Assembly: GCF_000003815.2 (NCBI RefSeq)
Contig: NC_049986.1
Location: forward strand, 22,130,030-22,194,029
DNA: 64,000 nt
Source of the DNA: Branchiostoma floridae
Lineage: Eukaryota; Chordata; Leptocardii; Amphioxiformes; Branchiostomatidae
Direction: 5' to 3'
Shown: positions 32,401 through 44,300 of the stretch, piece by piece
Layout of the letters: every line of letters begins with the position of its first letter
Position numbering within the stretch: position 1 is the stretch's first letter
The notes under the pieces: model-generated
Told to the model about the DNA's origin: nothing
What the model saw: only the letters and a program-made list of their open reading frames with translations
Database searches by the model: none
Position numbers and translations under genes: made by a program

Positions 32401-35400
32401 GTAACTGTTATAGAATGATATGATAGTAGCGTGTTACTTGAACTAAACGTAATGCCACTTAAAATGTCCATTTGGTAAATTCCATATTGAAAAAGTTTAA
32501 ACTTTGTTCCAACACACTTGTTTTTTTACTCAAGAATTTATCATTATGTTTAGGGTTCCATTTAGCCTGGGTACCAAGTAGCCGCATCATACTTATTATT
32601 TTTGCTGGACAACAAAACATTGGGCCAGCGGTGACTATTAAGGATGGTACCAAGGCTGGATTCCAATGTCCTGTATTTTTGGGGCCTACTCATTTGTTTT
32701 CTTACCTTCTGAATGCCCAGATGGTCCAGTAACATGAACTGTGAGTTGACCATGTCTGCCACAGTTATAATGGGGAACGTCGTGGCGTAGGGCTGTGGGC
32801 AGATTAAAAATACACAAAATCAGGATACTAACATGCATGCAGTATCACGTACTGAATTGAGTACTAAGAAAAAATTTGACAAAATGTGATATGGACTTGA
32901 ATGATTGTGTATCATATAGTAGTCATTCAATTTGAAAACGTAACTAATGCACTTGAAAACTTATATCATTTGTCAAAGATGATTAACTCAGATAAACTGA
33001 CAGTAAAGCAACTTTTCAAGGTGAAAATATGTTGGTAACAGTTACCTGGTCTGTGAGGGGATTCTTAGATGATGGTCCTCTGGAAGTAAAGAAACAAAAC
33101 AATACTTGGTCAAAAGGTCAGACAGTCAGTCATTCTCTGTAACATGAAAATGCAGCTTGTCGAACAATATGCTTTATGGATGTAATGGTATTGTCGGATT
33201 ATGGATAAATCATGCTCTGCAAACTACAACGGGAGCTGATATGGAAGAGCATTTTGTATTGGAAGCTGATGACTTCAGGACTTGGAGTCAATTTCATTTT
33301 GCAAGTATAGTATCTTCAAGGATCAAAGTTGAACTGTAATTTCCAACACAAAAACCTTGGACTTGAAGAATCAGCTCATTCCTTGACAAAGACTGGAGTT
33401 GGACTGTCAAAACTTTTAAGTTATTTTCCTCGATGTCAAATGGGAATTCTCTAGCCTAATGCTTGGCAGTGAACATTTGAATTTTAAGTCTTTCAAATGT
33501 TCACTGCCAAGCATTAGGCCAGAGAATTGTCGAAAGAACAATACTCACGAGGAACCGTAGCAGCCTCCGATGTTGTTTGCACAGATGACAAAGAAGTGGT
33601 TTGTGTCGATTGCACAGCCGGGGCCGATGAACTTCTCCCACCAACCGGGCGCTGGGTTTTCCTGGGAGGGGGAGGGAAGGAAGGAATAAGAGAGTGAATG
33701 GATGAAAGGATAGAAGAGTTGAAAAAGAAACTTCAAATGCATCTCATACATCTCAAGTTCCAACCCAATAGAATAGATACATTTATTGCTCTTGGTGGCA
33801 AATGTTGGCACATTCAAGTCTTTCTAATGTGACTCAAAAACCTTGAACATTCTTTTCTATCTTTAATATTTCATTACCACCGCTATGCAAGGACACATAG
33901 GATCACCTTAGGCTTTAGTCAAACTTACAATCAAATCATCCCTGAATAATCAATACATTTTTTAATGATTCCCCATCCATGACACTAACTGATGTACTCT
34001 ACATGTATCTTACTGTACAGAACAATGCCCCCTTTTGTTACAATGTTACGAATACATTTTACAGCATCAATGAATTATTTATGATGACATTATTTGTATC
34101 TCTTCATGTCGTGGTATGTGAATAATAGATTGAAGCCAATTCTTATTCTGAGAAGATGAAACAACGCTTACTTCATGGCTTCTAGCATGTGAGTTTGCGG
34201 ACAGGCCCGTGTGGATGATCACTGCATTGCTCCGGGCCTCGTTCAGCCGACCCCACGTTTCATACGCCACATCTAACTCCGGCAGAACCCCCCCGTTCAG
34301 CTCGCAGTGGAACGGCTCGTCGGACTGGAACAGTTTGAAACCAGACACCACCTTCTGGTAGGTCGGATCTGGGCCCTGCAGCGACCTGGACCAACAAGTA
34401 AACACAAATAAACAAAACAGCCATATTGGGAACAAATTGTGTTTATAGTAGCCTGCCTGCCTCACTCAGACCTTGTCTTGGGATGGGGCCAATGGACCAA
34501 TCCTGAAGCCCTGCCACCTGTTCATTCATGGCTCTATTTCAAACACCTCCATCAAAAACAGCGATTGATGGACAAAGATTATTAATTCTACCAACTGTCT
34601 TCAATGCTCTTGACCCTGAAATTCCCTTGAACAGGCCAAAGAACAATGCTATGCCATCTTTGTTGAATGCCCTAATTACACTGTTTGAGGAGAGGGCAGA
34701 CATAATCAGTTGATTTATAATAAGTCAGTACAATTAACTTCATAGTGGTGTCGACCATTTTTGTCCCACTTGCATTGTTTTTGATGATGCCCTTCAAATC
34801 AAACTATCTGTTCAATCAGTATTCAGCATGATTTATTGGCTAACCTGACAGAACGACATTGTGTTAGGCTATAGACATACCCTGGAGGTATGATACATTA
34901 TAAAGGTGCTGAGCAGGGTTGTAGCCAGCCTGAAATCATTTTCAGTTCCCTTCATTTTGAATGGGAATCCTATCGAGCACCGAAGGCATGGCATGATGTT
35001 GCACGTCATTTCTAGGGGGTCTGGGTCCCGGAAAATTTTTAAATCAAGACCCCCTGAAACACTATTTCTTGCATTTTGAGGTGCAAATTTTGCTTGTAGA
35101 CTAAACTGTTCAATGGCATCTGTTTTGGTGAAGAAGAACACATGGGTTTCAGTTTTTTTATATCTTTACACATCAACTTTTGTCTGTCCCAGGGGACGGA
35201 ATGGGGAAAACTTTTTTCAGTCCCCAGCTGCAAATTCCTTCAAAGGACTGAAGGACAGATGCTGGCTACAACCCTGGTGCTGAGTCAAGCAATGATCACT
35301 CAGCTGTAAGGAAACAACAGCTACACTCCATTGTCTAATGTTATGTAAACCCCAAAAATATTTGCAAAGGTTTGAGTTTTTTTGCAGAGCCCTTGCCAGA

Positions 35401-37455
35401 ACATGAAAATCTGTACTGCAGAACTGCTTTAATTGCAAACATCACAAAAATCTCTGTTTACCCCCTACTGCAATAAGAAAATGATAAATTAACAGTATGT
35501 CTGGGGAAATGTAGGTCAATTGATGATCATGACTCTTAAGTAGCATCTTCAGGGCAGCTGTGCTGGTGGAAAGTCCTTGAAGGGATATAGTGGTGATTTG
35601 CAGTTTTCACTAATTTTATATTTCAACTTCAGCAACAGAAACTTTTGTCTTTAAGTTTGCGGCCTAAAAAGTCACTTCTTTGTTCAATAGCCAGGCTGCA
35701 CACCGGTGGGTGGGACAAACTTTACTGGAGCCAAAAATGTCAATTGATAACTCATATAGACTTGAGAAACACAAAAGTGTGACAGGCCCTAATATCTTTG
35801 GTACACACAAAGACAGGAGGACATACATGTAATTACCACCATTCTTTACACTTTCCTTCTTAAAAGCCTATGTACAACCCAGAACAATGGTTATAAAAGA
35901 ACAATGGTGACAGTCCCACAGAGTATGACCTGAACTGAACTTTATTCCTGGACATTTGTAAATGGTAAAATGTATGCCTTTGGCAACAATGACAAGCCAT
36001 TCAGTACAAGAATACTACAGGAATGTGATTGCAAATGGAGTGTTGACGTAAAATTTAAACATTTCAGTCTGTTACAATACAGTCCAAATGGACAGGTGAG
36101 TATTTCTAAATACAGAGTTAAAACACTGTTTAACCATTGGAGCCTGGAAATGTTTGTTTAACAATTAATTAGATGTGGTCTTTCAAGTTATGGTCGTCAG
36201 TATTCTTAAGCAGCGAGAGATGTGCATCCAGTTTTTGTACATCAGACTTGTACTGTCTCTCTCTCTGTGCACAATATAAATGTTCTTCACTGATTTGACC
36301 TAGTGGACTGACTCCCCTGGCCAATTTCCCGACTTTTTGCCGAATTCTTTGATCCCCGCACCCCTGTAGGAAGGCCTGGTTGGAGGGTAGGATCTTTACT
36401 AGTATGTAGAATTGGACGGGAAGTCGTTTGTGGTTGCTGATGTGGTGTACCTGAGGTGTTTGACTGGCAAGGATTGACAGTGTAACCTCATAAACTCTAT
36501 CCAAGCATCTAGAAACACCTTGTGACTCCATTGTACGTTACTTTATGGCCCAATATTTACGTAGCAATAACAGAGTAAAAATTTCCCGGACCATTTGATA
36601 GTAAAACTAATTACGGCTTTGGATTAAGAAACTTCAGGTAAATCCCAACCCTCACACTTTTTAATTCACTTCCTTGTAACAAATACTGAAATGCCTTTTT
36701 TTCTTGGACGAAAGCTTATGCTTAGTGTTTATAGACTTGTGCATCAAACAACTCCAGATAACGGGTAACCAGCATAAATCGAAACACTACGTCTAGGCAT
36801 TACCATAACGTTACCAATATGAGTAATTCTACATGTGTATTATGTGGGCCAGACATGTCTTTATTAAGCCCATTGTTCCCAGCAGTTGTCTGAGTATCCA
36901 GTTTCAATGGGACTTTCTACATTGTGTAACCTTAAGAGGGAGAGGTGGTTTCGGGTTGTTTTATTGCACTTTCTTGCACTTCTTTCTTTCATTTTGGCGG
37001 TCTTGATGAGTTATGTCTGTTTCTTAATCAAAAATGCTCAGAAAGGTGAACTAAAACCATACGTACAATACATCGTATCGGGTATAACGTTAACTCGTAC
37101 TACAACTTCAACGGTAGTACAACTTACATTACAAGACTCATGTTTTATGTATATCCATTGATTGGCTTTTACAAGCAGACTATATAAAAGGTACTCACTT
37201 TTTCATCATACAGGGAAATGTCGTCTCGTGTCCCCTGAACATCTTGGTCTCGGGTTGTGGTTCGGTCACGGCCGCGCTGTGCTGACCCCGTGAAGCCTGC
37301 TCCCCGGCCAGGGGGGTGGCGGCGGCCTGTCCTCGGGACCCGGACACACCCCCGCCCGAGACAGCCGCGTCGTGCGCCCGGCGCCTCGGCTCCCCTCTCC
37401 CGGGCGTGTTTCTGGCGATTGCTGAGACACCTCGCTCGAACGCCTTCCTGAACAT
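29448..37455 (-). CDS. MetX-type acyltransferase (homoserine O-acetyl/serine O-succinyltransferase-like), complete
   Basis: Alpha/beta-hydrolase fold enzyme of the MetX family, which acylates the hydroxyl of homoserine or serine from acyl-CoA. Eleven exons, 5' to 3', join in phase to 477 codons: 37455-37199, 34385-34172, 33661-33549, 33079-33046 (34 nt), 32792-32706, 32243-32164, 31889-31740, 31183-31006, 30723-30570, 29905-29814, 29522-29448. Family landmarks: [40 protein letters not shown], nucleophile elbow VGPSLGG (Ser243), Asp404 in [11 protein letters not shown] and His438 in FGHDTFL form the expected triad. The first ~75 residues ([20 protein letters not shown], Arg-rich, few acids early on) extend beyond bacterial MetX and look like a mitochondrial presequence. 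The substrate cannot be read from sequence. Exon 10 could read through into the intron for an alternative C-terminus, but the spliced end ([12 protein letters not shown]...) fits the family better. Confidence 0.88.
30132..30569 (-). repeat. tandem copies of MetX-like exon 9 donor edge
   Basis: The last ~85 nt of exon 9 plus its donor gtcagt recur downstream in intron 9. Exon edges lie at 30444, 30331, 30219 and 30138 against 30570 for the real exon, with periods of 126, 113, 112 and 81 bp. Spacers are CCTAACCTATGACC-type repeats. The farthest copy is short and degraded. Several differences are synonymous (for example AGTGAT to AGCGAC, GAA to GAG). Confidence 0.93.
33445..33528. repeat. 36-bp arm hairpin in MetX-like intron 3
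   Basis: Arms 33445-33480 (AATTCTCTAGCCTAATGCTT...) and 33493-33528 are reverse complements with one mismatch, around a 12-nt loop. The size and pairing resemble a pre-miRNA or minimal fold-back element. It lies 17 bp from the exon 3 donor side (exon ends at 33549). Confidence 0.9.
34914..35276. mobile_element. hAT-type MITE with perfect 8-bp target duplication
   Basis: The terminal inverted repeats CAGGGTTGTAGCCAGC are exact over 16 bp on both sides. The element is flanked by GTGCTGAG at 34906-34913 and 35277-35284. The CAG start and 8-bp duplication are diagnostic of hAT transposons. The 363-bp body has no transposase. Located in intron 1 of the MetX-like gene. Confidence 0.92.
36169..36531 (-). 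CDS. single-exon ORF (120 codons) nested in MetX-like intron 1, unidentified
   Basis: Starts [20 protein letters not shown], in a strong Kozak context (ACAATGG), and stays open for 120 codons with a mixed, soluble, protein-like composition and a charged C-terminal half ([20 protein letters not shown]). I recognise no family. It is on the same strand as the host gene, so it could be a nested gene, an alternative first or internal exon, a retrocopy or chance. AT-rich flanks make an ORF of this length unusual but not decisive. Confidence 0.35.
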   Translation of the reverse strand: MESQGVSRCLDRVYEVTLSILASQTPQVHHISNHKRLPVQFYILVKILPSNQAFLQGCGDQRIRQKVGKLARGVSPLGQISEEHLYCAQRERQYKSDVQKLDAHLSLLKNTDDHNLKDHI

Positions 37456-37740
37456 CTTGCCAACTTTCAGTACTTCTTAAAGAAAGACTAAGCTGAGCTG
37501 ATATAACGTCTTAATTTCTGCACAGTCACTGTGAAACGCTCCAGTGTTTTGTCCGCCCAACCTCTCCCTTTGGGTGGTATTTACCTGGGGAAACAATACG
37601 GACCAATCACAGCCCGCCGTTTTGACCTTTGACCGCCAGATTCAGGTATTGCATCAGCTGGCGCGAAAACCCCACGCGCTAGGACCCAGTCTGGTTTGCG
37701 TCTTGTGGGAATCTTATCTCGAAAGCATTTCTTAAAGACG
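37456..37740 (-). promoter_or_regulatory. 5' region of the MetX-like gene
   Basis: About 280 bp upstream of the ATG are richer in GC than the surrounding DNA. They contain an inverted CCAAT (ACCAATCACAG at about 37593 on plus) and GGCGCGAAAA (about 37660), an E2F-like motif. No TATA box seen at a convincing distance. Confidence 0.3.
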
Positions 37741-37894
37741 TTACTTGATACTGGGTCAAGGTGAATGGGAGTCTAACAGGAAATGTGACTTTTCTCGAAG
37801 GAATAGCATCCAGAAAAACGAGTTGAAAAATGTACGAACTTTAACTTGATCATAAACATACTCACAAACCGCGACACCAAAACATAACTTTTCG

Positions 37895-37945
<51 letters not shown>

Positions 37946-40900
37946 AACATTTATGTCACGGTTGACATTTTACCGACCCTAATTTGGCTTCCCGTGCATT
38001 AACAACAGTGTATAGCTTTTACAGATGAACATTCGTCAATTTTTAAAGTGGGCAAAGGGACAGCCGTTTTCCCAGGACGTTGATGTGCCGCGAGGCATAT
38101 TGTCCTGCATTCTAAGAAGAAGAAGGAGCATATGCATAGAACAAATTTCGAGTATATATAGCTCTGGGCCTTCTTTAGAGTTAACTTACATAAAAGAGGG
38201 AGATAACGTTATACTGACTTACTTGACTTATGTCGGGTGTCGCTCCTCCCCTGCCACCCAAACCACTGTTATAAGTTATAACGTTATGAGTCGCGGAAAA
38301 ACGACACTTGAAATGTGAACTTTAACTACGCGTCAATAGAAAAGTAGAAATGTGATAGCATGGGTATAATATAACGTTAAGTCTTTGAACACGGTCCCTT
38401 TTGAGTTGGAATGATGACTTTGCAAATCTTAAGTTCAGCATCCGTCAGCTCAAATCGTCAACTTAACGTCACTTCTCAACCTCGGTTTATCGATTCATCT
38501 CGACCACTTGACTTATGCTCCATAGACTTACCCCGGTCAGATTTGAAGCTGAATTCTCTGGTAGTTTCTAGACTTTGCGAAGTTACCTGATTCGAAGACA
38601 CTGCCCCAACGTTGTCCCATTTTCTAGGCTATTCTACTTATAGGGGTGTGCTTGCCAGGCTCAAACCATTAATGTTAGTAGTGTTTGTATTAATGACAAG
38701 TTATTTTCTTAAGGTAGTCAGGTGGAGACTTTCTGTTTGCAATGCAGAGACAAATATCCGAATTGCAAGGTAAACTGTAACCTGCTAAGTGCCCAAGTGG
38801 CATGACTCGTCAGTTCGGCTGTACTTTTGAAGGAGGTTATGACCCGTGTGACGGCCGTACGAACATCGTACGAGATGACATTGGCAGAGTCGAACAATTT
38901 ATCCTTTACATACGTAGGCACAAAACCGGCTGACACATAAGACATCTAACTAATATGGTAGATTTAAACTTGTCATCTCACTTTCTCCGATAGTTCATAG
39001 TTTTCATCGTAACCCCCTAGCCAAAGTTAAACACGAAAGAAGTGATCAGTGATTTGTGCCAATCTGTATTATACTTCGGCTGTTTTGACGTCTTTTTATG
39101 CGTTTCATGGATAAAAGGAAATATGACAATAAAAGCCATATGTAGCCTAAACGAAGAGGTTCAGTTCACTGTTTAAAGAATGATCTTATGACTCTCAGCA
39201 GTTGTTGCCAAAGTACTGAATGAGTGAGGCCACGTGGCCACGTGCACGTGAAACGCACATGATGGTACAAAGTCCGCTGCCTCAGTTACGTCACAGTGTA
39301 AACTTTGTTTCCCCTCTTACATCACGCTGAATGGAAGTCCCGTGCAGACTTCTGTAAACATTATGGTACTGTAAATCGAACAAATATTCGCGGTTGTTTT
39401 CATCAGTTTTCTTGGTGAGCTCAAGGACGTTATATCTTGGTGAGCTCTCGCCTAGAACTCGGCCCAGTGCGAACATGCGCTCTGTCCTGTATTCTGATGT
39501 TCCAACCGCGAACTTAAACACCGCGCGCAAACCTCCTTCCTGTGCGAAATAAAGCCCAGCTAACATGAATAAGTCTGCGGTACAGAATCACTGAGTAAAA
39601 CTCCAGTTGCAATTGAATATTGTCATGTTGGCGATGACAAGATGGACATAAAGACGCACGACGCCTGCAAGAGGAACAGGAAGACTCTTGATATTGACAC
39701 AGCACTTCCCAGTCGCAAATGGCGGATCCAAGTAGAGATGAAATACTCTCTAAGCAGAGGTTTGGCCCCCGCTCCCACAAACACGTGAAAAACAGCTGGA
39801 GCTCTGTTTGCAGAGTAATGAAACACTGCCAGGTTGTCGGCAGCACATTGAGCTCACTCTCGGGGGACAGTCGTGGGTGTGTCTCAATACAAAGGTGAGC
39901 TGACCCCCGTCGGTTCTGAAAATCGTCATACGGCATAATTGTTATAACGTTAATTCCCTAACCTATGCCAACTTCTCTCACGCGTAGAAATGCCAAACGT
40001 ATTTTTACAGCATACCGTCAAACTTACAGCATAGCCGTCAAACGCAATCATAGCTCACACATATGGCTTCCCCAACGTTAGCAGAAAGGTACTGTGACAA
40101 GAATACACCTGTACTGTACAGTATGTAACATTATTGATAGCTTACTATGAGAACCAATGCGTACCTCTAACCAGTGAATTGTTATGGAATGAAAATAAAA
40201 CACAACAGTATCCAAAGTTAACCCAATACTGCATACCATTCATCCACCAGCTTACACATATCTGTCACTCCAATGTAAACCCGCCTCTAGTGTATGAATT
40301 GCTACAGACCTTAAATAAGCGTGCATACATGCATACTAGTATATCTCCTTAAACACACTGTTTTAAAAAGTGGTGGATATCATATATATAATGGTGGATG
40401 AGTGATAATGGTATTATGGAGATGATTGAACTTTTGAAGAGTCGGTCTACCCTGTATGGTAATATTACTTGAACTATTGCATCACTCTCACATGCTGAAA
40501 CCCCCCATGTGCGCCTGATGCTGTGTCAACATAAACAGTTGAAAGTCCGGTTACTACGTCACTGGGCAACCTTTCATTGCATCATCCTGTCCTGGCCAGG
40601 GTGCTGGAGTTTGTCCTAATGTCAAGGATCAAGTGTTGTAGTAAGGTGTAGTTTCACGCGAAATCGCTAGGTGGCACTTTTCGATACTGCGCCAGGAAGA
40701 ATACTGTTATAGTGCAAGGTCCCTTGGATATCAGATTTTATAAAATAATTCTGAACTGGAAGGTCGAAAAATGAAAACTGACTGAGGTGAAAGTTTGCAC
40801 CTTAAGAAAGTCATATAAAAGTTTTCTTCTGAGCCCTTTCCTTCTAACCTTTTCATACATCTTTGCTTCAAAATGTCTGAATACCAGGGAATAATGGATA

Positions 40901-41228
40901 CTGGCAAAGCCTGGAGGTCATTTATATCATAGCTAATACTTTGTTTTTAGTTTTTTGTTTTTTTAAGTTTTTAGACATTGTTGATTAACAATAGTTCAGA
41001 TCATGAAGTCTAAAAATGCTAATAAAGTTCTCCGACAATGACAGATGACAAAGCAAACAATGATTTGATTGAACTCTATTCATTTCTTGGTTTGGCACAG
41101 TCAGGACTGCCAAACTAGCCTGTGACTATTACAAAGGACTAGACTTGCTGACAAGGACAATACAAATTTGACAGGGACAGGATAATAAAACAGTAACAAT
41201 AAACATTTGACAATGTTTCTTATAAAAG
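37740..41228. other. intergenic DNA between the MetX-like gene and ACTR5
   Basis: No gene recognised. It contains a TA microsatellite (37898-37942) and, at about 39366-39530, a pair of facing CGCGGTT/CGCGAAC motifs near ACTGTAAAT that look like a degraded relative of the 60.5-kb MITE. A minus-strand ORF at 39514-39936 (140 codons) overlaps these and shows no domain. Confidence 0.5.
37898..37942. repeat. (TA)n microsatellite
   Basis: About 22 TA units upstream of the MetX-like gene. Confidence 0.97.
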
Positions 41229-41234
41229 TTTATT
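41229..41234 (-). terminator. polyadenylation signal of ACTR5
   Basis: TTTATT on plus (AATAAA on minus), 71 bp past the ACTR5 stop codon. Confidence 0.5.
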
Positions 41235-41304
41235 TGTTGTTCGTTTCAAGACAATTCTATTGGGATGTTATGCTTTAATTCCGCTCTCTTGATCTGTATA
41301 ATAT

Positions 41305-44300
41305 CTACTTTGGAGTTGGGATGTAAAGATTGCTGGCTTGGTGTTCCTTTAGGTATTCTGTCCCCTTCTCGAGGTACTCTGCTCGTGTGAGAAACATCTG
41401 AGCGCTCCTTGAGGGGTCTGTGGACATGGACTTGGCTCCGTACCACGGATCTAACACTGGGTTTTCTGTTGAGGAATCAGACAGAACAATTTGTTAACAT
41501 GACAGCAGGGGTCTTCCACTGAGGCAAAGTATAGTGCTTTTTCTAATGGCTGATAGTAGATTGACAGACTATGATCATTACCTTTACCTTTACAAAATGA
41601 ACAGCCTACAAATAGTGTTTTGCAGCTGCCTAGGGTTAAAGCATCCTTCAGTTACACAATGACAATCATGGATGATGTTTCATGTTTTGTAACATTCATT
41701 GCCGTTGTAGTCTTGCAGTCTTCGAATGGTATCATTTCTAAAATCACGCAAAACCTAAATGAAGGATGGCAATGGCAAATACGTAAGATAGCCTTTGAAT
41801 CTTGCATTTCTAATTCATAATTCATGTTGACGTACTTGCGGTAAAAACTTGAAATGCGGACTGGAATGGTCTGATGGCCTGCAGTTCCTTCTCCATCCTG
41901 GACTGCAGGTTTGGGTACAGGGTGTTACCTCCGGTCAGGAACACATTCTGGGGGAAAAACAAAAGTAGGAACAACAAAAAAGAACAAATACAGTCAATAA
42001 TGCTGTTATAACAATGCACTTTAGGAGTTTCTGCCCATTACAAACACCAGCTTTAAAGTGACTATCACACAATGGTAACATCACAATGCATAACTTGTCA
42101 TACCGGTACTTAAATACATGTATACAATAACTGCCAACATTTCTTAAAAGGCCCTGAAGTAGCTACAAAAATGTTAACAAATCTTAAGTGTAGGATAAAA
42201 CAAATCTGAAACCTAGAAGTAAATAAATAAGTCTTAAATCTAGATTAAATAAATAAGTCTTGAATCTAAAAAAATCTGAAAATTCAAGGTAAGCAATTTG
42301 TGTTGAAAGGTAGCTACAAACATGGATCATACTACAGACATCCTCTACAGTTGTCGTGCAATAAAGTTCTCTACTAACACAGATGAACTTTCATGCTAAA
42401 TCTGAAAACTACTCCTACCTGCACCAGTTTATCCTGTACGTCAGCTGGGTACTTGTTCAGTACATAGTCCATCGTCTCCGTGACTCCTGCCTGGTCCATG
42501 CCTAACAGGGACGGCTGGAACAACAACTCTGGAACCCTGGAGAATACAGCACAGGGTAAATGTAAAGGTTAGCTTTTTTTAGGTCATGAGAGCAGTTGGT
42601 TACCACCGTGTCTAGAACATCATATTAGAAGGTGCAGCTCATCCCTCTCCTTCAACCACCTTTTACCTAGAGTGAGGACAGTCATGTTAAGGACAACTTG
42701 GTACCTTTCTTTCATAAGTAAAACATGCTTTTCTTTTCTGCAGACTGCCCGACTAGGTGCCAGATTGGAAAAGTGACTCTAGCATACATGGTTACCGGAT
42801 GCGGGTGCCCCCTCTTTAGAAAAAAACTGGTACATATGATGATTTCTTTTTTTCTTTCCTTCCTACCTGCATCTCTCCACTCCGAGGTGCAGCTGGTAAT
42901 ATTCAGCAATGTCAAAGGTCACATCCATGTCCTGGCCATTACCAAAGTCCCTGGAAAAGTCACAGATGACGTCAGAAAATGAAACAAAAACATTTCTTTC
43001 ATTCACCACTCTCAACATATTACAACAGTGGCTAAATAAAAAATACATAGAATGCCTTAGAATGAAGAAAACTTACCTGGAAATCACAGTCAAAATCTGT
43101 GTAGTTACCATTTGAAGGGAGTTACAAAGGTTATTTTTCTCTAAACTTACTTCTCAAAGTCAGGGTCATGTTCTCTGAGCAACTGGTCGATCTGGTTCAG
43201 TCTCTCCTGCTCCTGTTCACTGTCACTGTCACCTTCCTTACTCTGTAATAAACAAACAAACAAGCAAACAGGTTAGATCACTGCCACCTTTCTTAATCTG
43301 TAATAAACAAATTAACATGTTAGCTCATTGTCACTGTCACCTTCTTCACTCTATAATAAACAAAGAAACATGTGAGCTCACTGTCACTGTCTCCTTACGT
43401 TGTAAAATACAAACAAACATATGATGTAAGCTATGGCTTTTAGGCTTAAGCTGATGTTGAAAATAATATTCAACATGTTATTACTGGTTAGTATACGGCA
43501 CCATAAAGGTTTTAAACTACAGTTCAGATTCAACAGTTGGTAGTTGAATTGACAGCTCATAGCTTCCCTCAACCATACGTTTGCAGAAAGACTAACTATC
43601 ACAAAAAAAAGTAACATTTGGTACCACTAAAGAAAACTCTTCCTCGAGACATGAGCGTTACTCACGATGGCCTTGTAGACATTCCAGTCTTCCTCATTCA
43701 TCCCAAAGGTGTCCTCCTTCCCTCTTCTCCTCTCTGATTGGGCCAGCTGGGTCAGGATCTTCATTCTCTCCTGAGCAGGACATGATACATGCAACCTGTT
43801 ACCTTCAGTTCTTTGTTTGGGGCAACATGGATCCCTAGCACTACAAAATCCCTTTCTTAGATCCCCTTCTCAGATTACTTAGATTAGATTAGCTCATAGT
43901 TTTTTGCCCCATTTTCCTTCCTAGATAATATCTCTCTTCTTGGAGAGCCTGGTTTTCTTCTGGCACCCATCTGTCTGTATTTGATTTTGTCTTGTCTTAA
44001 TGATCTCCTTAAAGTGCATGAGTCTGAGATGCTTCAGAATGTCTCTAGCCTTCTTCCACTCCCCACTCTTCTGAACAATCCTAGAGCCCTTTTGTCTCCT
44101 CTAAAACTCCTCTCCATACCTGAGCAGCGTGACTTTTCCGTTTTGCGACCTCCTGTCTCCTCTGTCTGCGCTGTTGCCTGGTCTCCACGATTTCCTGCCG
44201 CTGTCGCCGCAGGTTCCCCACGATCGCCTCCCGCTCAGCGCGCTGCTGCTTATCCAGCTCTGGGGTCGCACGGCTGGGCTGGGGAGGGGGGAGAAAAGGT

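Noticed and set aside
39514-39936. 140-codon minus-strand ORF
   Set aside because: No recognisable domain, overlaps repeat-like DNA and another ORF in a different frame; no convincing splice context.
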